This document shows, one piece after another, positions 1 through 5,406 of a stretch of DNA of 9,426 nt. Position 1 is the first letter of the stretch, and each line of letters opens with the position of its first letter. The stretch is from assembly GCA_947628495.1 (NCBI GenBank), contig CANRAC010000035.1:1-9426 (forward strand). The letters run 5' to 3'. The notes under the pieces were generated by a model. It made no database searches and was not told where the DNA came from. It worked only from the letters and a program-made list of their open reading frames with translations. Made by a program: the position numbers and the translations under genes. The stretch is from an uncultured Bacilli bacterium. Its GTDB lineage: Bacteria; Bacillota_I; Bacilli_A; RF39; UBA660.

Positions 1-87
1 AGCTTTTTCACGTGTATTCTCAGTTATTTCTAATTTTTGAGGAAAATCTCTAAATAAATAATCTTTATTTTTAATTTTATTAAGCAT
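1..87 (-). CDS. Partial hypothetical protein, N-terminal 29 codons
   Basis: An open frame runs from an ATG at position 87 (minus strand) off the left edge. Its start is supported by AGGAAG at 101-96, about 8 nt upstream. The visible peptide begins MLNKIKNKDYLFRDFPQ and is charged and hydrophilic, with no signal peptide or membrane segment. I do not recognise the family from so short a piece. It is divergent from the ATPase gene, and the 165 bp between the two starts hold two palindromes. It could be co-regulated with the ATPase or could encode the protein that binds them; neither can be shown here. An in-frame GTG at 96 is a less likely start because it overlaps the ribosome binding site. Confidence 0.6.
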   Translation of the reverse strand, partial: MLNKIKNKDYLFRDFPQKLEITENTREKA

Positions 88-143
88 AACTATCACTTCC
101 TATTTTTATCTTAACAAAGAAGTCTTATAAAATCTATCTAAAA

Positions 144-169
144 AATTATTTTGATACATCAAAATAATT
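144..169. promoter_or_regulatory. Palindromic operator 1 (divergent intergenic region)
   Basis: This is a perfect inverted repeat with 12-bp arms, AATTATTTTGAT and its complement, around a 2-nt centre AC (156-157). The same core, TTATTTTGAT-NN-ATCAAAATAA, recurs at 181-210. Two copies in one intergenic region, centres 39 bp apart, indicate a dimeric DNA-binding protein rather than a terminator, because neither is followed by a T-run. The binding protein is unknown. Confidence 0.75.
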
Positions 170-180
170 CTCTGTTTTTA

Positions 181-210
181 AAAGTTATTTTGATGTATCA
201 AAATAACTTT
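181..210. promoter_or_regulatory. Palindromic operator 2, abutting the ATPase promoter
   Basis: This is a perfect inverted repeat with 14-bp arms (AAAGTTATTTTGAT and its complement) around a 2-nt centre GT (195-196). Its core is the reverse complement of operator 1's core. Its right end overlaps the predicted -35 hexamer TTTACA (208-213) by three bases, so a bound protein would be placed to block RNA polymerase at the ATPase promoter. Repression is inferred from that geometry; the palindrome itself is directly visible. Confidence 0.78.
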
Positions 211-236
211 ACAATTAAAAATATTTTCGATATAAT
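208..236 (+). promoter_or_regulatory. Sigma-70-type promoter of the DUF4143 ATPase gene
   Basis: TTTACA (208-213) and TATAAT (231-236) are separated by exactly 17 bp, a near-consensus housekeeping promoter. The expected transcription start is near 243. That gives a leader of only about 10 nt beginning with GGTGATT, which is itself the ribosome binding site for the ATG at 253. It also excludes the ATG at 241 as the start for this transcript. Confidence 0.75.
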
Positions 237-252
237 TTAAATGGTGATTATT

Positions 253-1455
253 ATGTTAAAAAGGGAGTTATATTTACAAAAAATTAGACCTTTTTATAAA
301 GAGGTTTCCCTTATTAAGATTTTATATGGGTTACGTCGTAGTGGTAAATCTATTATCCTTACTCAAATTATGGATGAATTAAAAGAAAATAAAATAAAGG
401 AAGAACAAATAATTTATATTAACTTTGAATCTTTAGAGTATAATTTCATTGCTAAAGATATTGATTTATATAATTATGTTAAAGGAAGAAGTCCCAAAAA
501 TAAAATTTGTTATTTATTCTTAGATGAAATTCAAAAGGTGGAAAACTTTGAAAAAGCTATAAATTCCTTAAGAATTACCAATAATTATAGTATTTTTATT
601 ACCGGCTCTAACAGTAGATTAACATTTAGTGAGTTATCTACTGATTTAACAGGTCGTTATGTAAGTTTTAAAATTAATCCTCTGACTTATAAAGAAGCAA
701 TACAGTTAATGAAAGTTAAACGTAAGGACTATGAAACATTTTTATATGATATGTTAGAATGGGGAGGCTTACCACAAAGATTTTCATTTACTGAGGATAA
801 TAATAAATTAAATTATATATCTGATGTGTATAATTCGATAATTTTAAAAGATGTAGTAGAAAGATTAAAAATCAAAGATGTTACTACTTTTAATAAGATA
901 GTTGAATATTTATTAGATACAGAAGGGCGGGAGTTTTCTTCTAAAAATGTTTTAGAATATTTAAAAAAAGAAAATACTAATTTATCTAGTCAGACTTTAT
1001 ATAATTATTTAGAAGCTTTATGTTCAGTTTTTATCGTTAATAAGGTATATCGTTATGATATTGAAGGTAAGGCGGTCTTAAAGACTTTAAATAAATATTA
1101 TGTTTCTGACTTAGGAATTAAAAAGATTAAAAATAATAATGCGAAAACTAATTATTCGATTTGTTTAGAAAATCTAATATATAATGATTTAATTGTTAAA
1201 GGTTATAAAGTGTATATTGGTAAAACTAAAAAGGGGGAAATTGATTTTATTGCTTTAAAAAATAAAGAAGTAAAATATATTCAAGTATCTTTATATTTAG
1301 AGAATGAAACTACTTTAGATAGAGAATTTGGAGCTTTTGCTAATATTCAAGATAATTATGCTAAATATGTTATAAGCTTAGATAAAGAGGATAAATCGCA
1401 AGATGGCATTACTCATTTAAACGTTATTGATTTTCTTTTAAATGATGATTTTTAA
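253..1455 (+). CDS. AAA ATPase, ATP-binding/DUF4143 family
   Basis: This encodes a 400-residue P-loop ATPase of the widespread family with an N-terminal AAA domain and a C-terminal DUF4143 domain, which is often multicopy in anaerobes and of unsettled cellular role. Counting from ATG 253, the Walker A motif GLRRSGKS is at about 26-33, Walker B YLFLDE at about 87-92, a sensor-1-like ITGSNS at about 116-121, and LTGRY at about 132-136. The C-terminal part has GEIDF at about 328-332 and YIQV at about 342-345, resembling the degenerate PD-(D/E)XK-like core of DUF4143. I chose ATG 253 over ATG 241 because GGTGAT at 243-248 is well spaced for 253 and the predicted transcript starts downstream of 241. 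It is a single-gene unit ending at a terminator shared with dut. No signal peptide or membrane segment is seen. Confidence 0.88.
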   Translation: MLKRELYLQKIRPFYKEVSLIKILYGLRRSGKSIILTQIMDELKENKIKEEQIIYINFESLEYNFIAKDIDLYNYVKGRSPKNKICYLFLDEIQKVENFEKAINSLRITNNYSIFITGSNSRLTFSELSTDLTGRYVSFKINPLTYKEAIQLMKVKRKDYETFLYDMLEWGGLPQRFSFTEDNNKLNYISDVYNSIILKDVVERLKIKDVTTFNKIVEYLLDTEGREFSSKNVLEYLKKENTNLSSQTLYNYLEALCSVFIVNKVYRYDIEGKAVLKTLNKYYVSDLGIKKIKNNNAKTNYSICLENLIYNDLIVKGYKVYIGKTKKGEIDFIALKNKEVKYIQVSLYLENETTLDREFGAFANIQDNYAKYVISLDKEDKSQDGITHLNVIDFLLNDDF

Positions 1456-1459
1456 CAAA

Positions 1460-1489
1460 TAAAAACTGCAAGTAAATTGCAATTTTTTT
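1460..1489. terminator. Bidirectional terminator between the ATPase gene and dut
   Basis: The stem TGCAA (1467-1471)/TTGCA (1477-1481) has a GTAAA loop, with an A-run on the left (1460-1465) and seven T's on the right (1483-1489). It can act as an intrinsic terminator for both converging genes. The T-run overlaps the dut stop codon (1490-1488). The stem is short, so its strength is uncertain. Confidence 0.65.
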
Positions 1490-1943
1490 ATTTATCTGTC
1501 GAACCAAAGCCACCTTTACGGATACCTCCAGCTTCATCTTCATCAACAGTTAAAAACTTTTGAAAAATAACTTGACCGATGACATCGCCTTTTTTTACTT
1601 CAATGTCATGATCGGTAAAATTAAAATATTGAAAATAGAAATGTCCATCATTATTTTCATTACCATAATAATCGGCATCTACAATCCCAATACTATTAGC
1701 CATTACGAAGCCTTTTTTAGGTCCACTACTACGATTAGCTAGCATATACCATTCATCATTACCACAGTAGGCTTTTAAACCTGTGGGAATTAAGGAAGGC
1801 TTAATACCTGGCTTATACATGGGAATGATCATATCCTCTGCTGCTTCTACATCATATCCGGCGGCATGAGCCGTACTTCTTTTAGGAAGATGAATGTCCT
1901 TATCTTCCCATCCTTTTGCTATTTCAAAACCTCTTGTTCTCAT
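1488..1943 (-). CDS. dut: Deoxyuridine 5'-triphosphate nucleotidohydrolase (dUTPase)
   Basis: This encodes a cytosolic homotrimeric dUTPase that hydrolyses dUTP to dUMP and pyrophosphate, keeping uracil out of DNA and feeding thymidylate synthase. At 151 residues it is normal for the trimeric family, and all five signature motifs are visible: AGYDVEA (28-34), RSS within NRSSGPKKG (70-78), GIVDADYYGN (86-95), GQVIFQKF (123-130), and the Gly-rich C-terminal arm RKGGFGST (142-149) that closes over the substrate. Motif 3 contains the aspartate expected to activate the catalytic water. It is the last gene of nrdD-nrdG-dut. Its ribosome binding site AGGAG (1953-1949) shares bases with the nrdG stop codon TAG (1955-1953), so translation is probably coupled. 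The gene looks intact. Confidence 0.95.
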   Translation of the reverse strand: MRTRGFEIAKGWEDKDIHLPKRSTAHAAGYDVEAAEDMIIPMYKPGIKPSLIPTGLKAYCGNDEWYMLANRSSGPKKGFVMANSIGIVDADYYGNENNDGHFYFQYFNFTDHDIEVKKGDVIGQVIFQKFLTVDEDEAGGIRKGGFGSTDK

Positions 1944-1952
1944 TAATTACTC

Positions 1953-2444
1953 CTATTCATATAACACAATTTTCTTTTCTTTTAGTGATTTTTGAACATC
2001 AATAACTCTTTGATTTTCAGAACCACAATATTTTAAAGTGGGATTATGAAGTTTATCAACATATTGACCATCGACTAAAACATCGACATAATTTAATACT
2101 TCTTTTCCTTTTAAATCTTTATCAAAAAGGAATCCACTCCATATCCATAAAGTTTTATGAGGGAATTTTTCCTTAAAAGCTTTAGCTAGTTTAGTAGTTC
2201 CCTCAATATTATTAGGATGAAGTGGTTCACCCCCTAAAATAGATAACCCCTCAATATAATCTTTTTCACATAATTCTAAAACGCGATTGATTTTTTCTTG
2301 GGTAAATTCTTTACCCCCATTGAAATCATGAGTTTCCGGATTAAAACAATTTTTACATTTAAAGGCACATCCTTGCATAAAAATAGATACTCTAACGCCA
2401 GGTCCGTTAGAGATATCCATTTTGCGGATTTTATTATAACGCAT
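1953..2444 (-). CDS. nrdG: Anaerobic ribonucleotide reductase-activating protein (radical SAM)
   Basis: NrdG uses a [4Fe-4S] cluster and S-adenosylmethionine to abstract a hydrogen from the glycyl-radical loop of NrdD, making the active class III reductase. The 163-residue protein has the radical-SAM cluster motif CAFKCKNC (C26, C30, C33) and the SAM-binding GGEPL (71-75), and its length fits NrdG rather than longer activases such as PflA. The start at 2444 follows the nrdD stop codon by 2 nt. Its ribosome binding site (GAGGAA) lies within the last nrdD codons, so the two proteins should be made together. Identity is secured by the adjacent nrdD. Confidence 0.95.
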   Translation of the reverse strand: MRYNKIRKMDISNGPGVRVSIFMQGCAFKCKNCFNPETHDFNGGKEFTQEKINRVLELCEKDYIEGLSILGGEPLHPNNIEGTTKLAKAFKEKFPHKTLWIWSGFLFDKDLKGKEVLNYVDVLVDGQYVDKLHNPTLKYCGSENQRVIDVQKSLKEKKIVLYE

Positions 2445-2446
2445 AA

Positions 2447-4609
2447 TTATTCCTCATCGTCATCTTTATTATCGACATGAATAACGCGTTCTTTTATTTC
2501 TTGCGTACGACCTTTATTCCAGAAGTTAGCTCCAATATAACCACAAGTACGACGAGCAACATTCATTTTGTCATGATCACGATTTCCACAGTTAGGACAA
2601 TACCATTCTAAATTATCATCAATTAAGATTTCCCCTGTATAACCACATTCATGGCAGTAGTCAGACTTTGTATTTAATTCGGCATACATAATGTTATTAT
2701 AAATAAACTCAATAATTTCTAAGACAGCATCCAAATTATTTTCCAGATTTGGTGTTTCTACATAAGATATTGCTCCTCCTGGAGAAAGCTTTTGGAATTC
2801 ACTTTCTAATTTTAATTTACTAAAAGCATCAATTTCTTCAAAAACGGGAACATGATATGAATTAGTAATATAATCACGATCCGTAATGCCTTTTATTACG
2901 CCAAAACGTTCTTTAAGGCATTTAGCAAATTTGTAAGTAGTAGATTCGATTGGTGTACCATAAACACTATAATCTATATCTTCGGCTTCTTTCCATTCTT
3001 TACATTTATCATTTAATCTTTGCATAACTGCTAAGCCAAATTCTTTGCCTTCGCCATTATCTGTATGAGAATGACCAGTCATATATTTAACACACTCATA
3101 AAGACCTGCGTATCCTAAAGAAATAGTTGAGTAACCATGATGTAATAATTCGTGGATACTTTCGCCTTTTTTAAGACGAGCAAGAGCTCCATGTTGCCAT
3201 AAAATAGGCGCAACATCACTAGTTACATTGCTTAATCTTTTATGCCTAATTTGTAAGGCTCTATGGCATAATTCTAATCTTTCGTCTAAGATTTCCCAGA
3301 ATTTATCCATATCTTTATCGCTAGATAAAGCGGCATCTACTAAATTAATAGTAACAACTCCTTGATTAAAGCGTCCATAATATTTAGGTTTGCCATTTTC
3401 ATCAACATAAGGAGTTAAGAAAGAACGACATCCCATACAAGGATAACATTGGCCATTACCATTTTTATCAATCTTAAGTTGTTTCATTATTTTTTCAGAG
3501 ATATAATCTGGAACCATACGTTTGGCAGTACATTTGGCAGCAAGTTCGGTTAAATAATAATATTTGCTGTCTTTGTGAATGTTATCTTCTTCCAAAACAT
3601 AAAGAAGTTTTGGGAAAGCTGGTGTAACATAAACGCCTTTTTCATTTTTCATTCCTAAAATACGTTGTTTTAAAACTTCTTCAATAATCATAGCTAGTTC
3701 TTCTTTGTATTCATCTGTTTCACCTAAATACATACAAACACTTAAGAAAGGAGCTTGACCATTAGTTGTCGTCATCGAATTTATTTGATATTGGAAAGTT
3801 TGAACGCCATCGGTAATTTCTTTGGCTAAATCTTCTTTGGCGTATTTTTCACAATCAGCTTTGCTAAACTTACGCTCTTTATATTTTTGTAAATAACGGT
3901 TGTAACTTTCTCTAACAAAAGGAGCAAGATGGGTTAAAGTAATAGTACAACCACCATATTGAGAAGAATTTACAGAAGTTATAAGTTGGGTAGCAATAGT
4001 AACAGCTGTCCAGAAACGATGAGGTCTTTCAATCATAACGCCATTAATATTAGTACCATTTTGTAACATATCTTCTAAATCGATTAAATCACAATTATGT
4101 AAAGCATTTTGAGCAAAATAATCAGCATCATGGAAATGAATAATTCCTTCATCATGAGCTCTAACTACATCGCTAGGAAGTAAGAATCTTCTTGTGATAT
4201 CTGTACTAGTTATACCAGCAAGATAATCTCTTTGAGTCGTAACAACTTTAGCATTTTTGTTAGAATTTTCCGTATTCCAATATTCACTTTCGCCATCAAT
4301 TAATTCTTTAATAGCTAAATCTGTTGTATTAGCTTTACGAACTAATTCTCTTGTATATCGATAAGTAATATATTTTTTGGCTAGGTCATATTTGCCAATT
4401 GACATTAATTTTCTTTCAATAATATCTTGAATATCTTCAACTAAAATTCTTTTTTTACCTAAGCCTTCTATATATTTAATAATATTTTTTATTTGGGTAC
4501 TAGAAGCTTGATTTTCTTCCTCAACTTCTTGATTTGCTTTCATTATCGCATTTTCTATTTTTTCAGGTGAATAGTCAACTATGTGACCATCTCTTTTGAT
4601 TATTTTCAT
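2447..4609 (-). CDS. nrdD: Anaerobic (class III) ribonucleoside-triphosphate reductase
   Basis: NrdD reduces ribonucleoside triphosphates to dNTPs in the cytoplasm under anoxia, using a glycyl radical. The 720-residue protein begins with an ATP-cone (about 1-90; KRDGHIVDYSPEKIENAI near 5-22), the allosteric module sensing ATP/dATP. The barrel domain carries HNCDL (C173) and GCRSFL (C394), which match the conserved cysteines of formate-using enzymes such as that of E. coli. The C-terminus has a zinc site, CHEC (652-655) and CPNC (671-674), and the glycyl-radical loop RTCGYIG with the predicted radical Gly690. It is the first gene of nrdD-nrdG-dut. AGAGGT lies just upstream of the ATG at 4609. 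The length is normal, and an acidic tail (DDDEE) ends the protein. An extended -10 promoter and a 22-bp palindrome lie upstream. Confidence 0.97.
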   Translation of the reverse strand: MKIIKRDGHIVDYSPEKIENAIMKANQEVEEENQASSTQIKNIIKYIEGLGKKRILVEDIQDIIERKLMSIGKYDLAKKYITYRYTRELVRKANTTDLAIKELIDGESEYWNTENSNKNAKVVTTQRDYLAGITSTDITRRFLLPSDVVRAHDEGIIHFHDADYFAQNALHNCDLIDLEDMLQNGTNINGVMIERPHRFWTAVTIATQLITSVNSSQYGGCTITLTHLAPFVRESYNRYLQKYKERKFSKADCEKYAKEDLAKEITDGVQTFQYQINSMTTTNGQAPFLSVCMYLGETDEYKEELAMIIEEVLKQRILGMKNEKGVYVTPAFPKLLYVLEEDNIHKDSKYYYLTELAAKCTAKRMVPDYISEKIMKQLKIDKNGNGQCYPCMGCRSFLTPYVDENGKPKYYGRFNQGVVTINLVDAALSSDKDMDKFWEILDERLELCHRALQIRHKRLSNVTSDVAPILWQHGALARLKKGESIHELLHHGYSTISLGYAGLYECVKYMTGHSHTDNGEGKEFGLAVMQRLNDKCKEWKEAEDIDYSVYGTPIESTTYKFAKCLKERFGVIKGITDRDYITNSYHVPVFEEIDAFSKLKLESEFQKLSPGGAISYVETPNLENNLDAVLEIIEFIYNNIMYAELNTKSDYCHECGYTGEILIDDNLEWYCPNCGNRDHDKMNVARRTCGYIGANFWNKGRTQEIKERVIHVDNKDDDEE

Positions 4610-4635
4610 AACTACTACCTCTACTTTCTAAGTTA

Positions 4636-4644
4636 AGTATAGCA
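4636..4644 (-). promoter_or_regulatory. Extended -10 promoter of nrdD-nrdG-dut
   Basis: On the minus strand TGC (4644-4642) precedes TATACT (4641-4636), an extended -10 element. No good -35 hexamer lies 16-18 bp upstream (the sequence there is TTAAG-like). A promoter with a weak -35 is the kind usually helped by an activator. The predicted start is near 4629, giving a leader of about 20 nt. Confidence 0.6.
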
Positions 4645-4660
4645 TTATTATTTTTAAACT

Positions 4661-4682
4661 TAATGTTGCAATTGCAACATTA
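4661..4682. promoter_or_regulatory. 22-bp perfect palindrome, probable Crp/Fnr-type operator
   Basis: The half-site TAATGTTGCAA (4661-4671) is followed directly by its exact reverse complement (4672-4682). The total length and the TGT...ACA bases in positions 4-6 of each half match the layout of Crp-type sites, while the inner half-site TGCAA differs from both the E. coli Crp (TGTGA) and Fnr (TTGAT) consensus sequences. It lies between the divergent nrdD and Crp/Fnr-family genes. Its centre (4671.5) is at about -42.5 from the predicted nrdD start and about -35.5 from the predicted regulator start. I infer that the neighbouring regulator binds here. Confidence 0.8.
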
Positions 4683-4700
4683 TTGAAAAAATGTTAAAAT
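4672..4700 (+). promoter_or_regulatory. Promoter of the Crp/Fnr-family regulator gene
   Basis: TAAAAT (4695-4700) is preceded by TGT (4692-4694), an extended -10 element. Seventeen bp further upstream is TTGCAA (4672-4677), a 4/6 match to the -35 consensus that lies inside the right arm of the 22-bp palindrome. A protein on the palindrome would cover this -35, so autorepression is expected. The predicted start is near 4707, giving a leader of about 13 nt. Confidence 0.6.
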
Positions 4701-4719
4701 TTTTTTAAGAGGTGTAAAT

Positions 4720-5349
4720 ATGAATTATTTATTTGAAAATATAAATGCGAGAAATCAAGGGAAAATTTTAAAATTATTAGAATCAGAGTACTTGACACTA
4801 CCCAAAAATGTCAATTTATTTACAATTATTTCTAGTGATTCATTTTTAGGCTTGGTGAGAACGGGAAAATTGCAAATTGTCAAAAATGACTACAGTGGTA
4901 ATCGCACTATTGTGGAGGATTTAGAAGAAAATGCTGTTTTTGGTTCTATAATTACTAATCTAAATAGTACCGAATATGAAGTTATAGCCAAGGAAGAAAC
5001 TAAAATTATCTTAATTGATTACAACCGTTTATATCAAAATGATTATAGTAAATATGAATATTATAATGAATTTATGAAAAACCTCTTAAAAATTTTAACT
5101 GATAAAATTGAAGAACGTAATCAAAGAATTGAAATCTTAACTAAAAAAACAATTCGTAATAAACTTTTGGAATACTTTAGAATGCTGGCTAAAAAAATGG
5201 GAACCCGTACTTTATATTTGCCATTTTCATTTACGGAACTTGCTGATTACCTGGCGGTTGATAGGTGTGCCATGTCTAGAGAATTAAAATATATGAAAGA
5301 AGAAGGTTTTATTAAAATATCCTCAAGAAGAATAACTTTGATGTATTAA
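4720..5349 (+). CDS. Crp/Fnr-family transcriptional regulator
   Basis: This 209-residue protein has the Crp/Fnr plan: an N-terminal effector-binding beta-roll (about 25-105), a long dimerisation helix (about 112-150), and a C-terminal winged helix-turn-helix (about 168-207) with ELADYLAVDRCAMSRELKYM around the turn and recognition helix. The cysteine cluster that holds the Fe-S centre of E. coli Fnr is absent; the only cysteine is C183, in the recognition helix. The Arg-Ser phosphate-binding cassette of cAMP receptors is also not seen, so the effector is unknown. R182 and R187 align with base-contacting R180 and R185 of E. coli Crp, but the Glu181 position is Cys183. AGAGGTG at 4708-4714 is the ribosome binding site. 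It is divergent from nrdDG-dut across a palindrome, so it is the likely regulator of that operon and of itself. Confidence 0.9.
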   Translation: MNYLFENINARNQGKILKLLESEYLTLPKNVNLFTIISSDSFLGLVRTGKLQIVKNDYSGNRTIVEDLEENAVFGSIITNLNSTEYEVIAKEETKIILIDYNRLYQNDYSKYEYYNEFMKNLLKILTDKIEERNQRIEILTKKTIRNKLLEYFRMLAKKMGTRTLYLPFSFTELADYLAVDRCAMSRELKYMKEEGFIKISSRRITLMY

Positions 5350-5350
5350 T

Positions 5351-5389
5351 CACCAAATAGCAGCCTTTACATAAATTATTATATAAAGG
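5351..5389 (+). promoter_or_regulatory. Leader of the collagen-like gene: hairpin and possible SigK-like promoter
   Basis: An 11-bp stem with one mismatch (CCTTTACATAA, 5364-5374, against 5379-5389) has an ATTA loop. It is followed by A's and G's, not T's, so it is not an intrinsic terminator for the upstream regulator gene. CATAAATTA at 5370-5378 fits the SigK -10 pattern CATAnnnTA, with an AC at 5352-5353, 16 bp upstream. No good housekeeping promoter is visible. The match is short and may be chance in A+T-rich DNA; read-through from the regulator gene is the alternative. Confidence 0.3.
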
Positions 5390-5406
5390 AAAAAGAGGGG
5401 AAATTT

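Noticed and set aside
241..252. ATG at 241 as the start of the ATPase gene
   Set aside because: It lies only 5 nt after the TATAAT at 231-236, upstream of the expected transcription start, and has no ribosome binding site. ATG 253 has GGTGAT at the right distance.
1560..1742. 60-codon plus-strand open frame inside dut
   Set aside because: It is antisense to a complete dUTPase with all five motifs, has no ribosome binding site and no recognisable protein.
2298..2480. 60-codon plus-strand open frame across nrdG/nrdD
   Set aside because: It is antisense to well-conserved nrdG and nrdD coding sequence, with no supporting signals.
4661..4682. The palindrome as an E. coli-type Fnr box or an NrdR box
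   Set aside because: It lacks TTGAT-N4-ATCAA and the ACA-C-AT-ATAT-type NrdR consensus; it fits only the overall length and outer TGT...ACA of Crp-family sites.
5337..5350. Partial match (TTTGATGTATTAA) to the palindromes at 144-210
   Set aside because: Only one half-site is kept and it lies in the last codons of the regulator gene, so chance in A+T-rich sequence is the simpler explanation.
5364..5389. Hairpin after the Crp/Fnr-family gene as an intrinsic terminator
   Set aside because: The stem is followed by A's and G's with no T-run in either direction, so it does not fit an intrinsic terminator.
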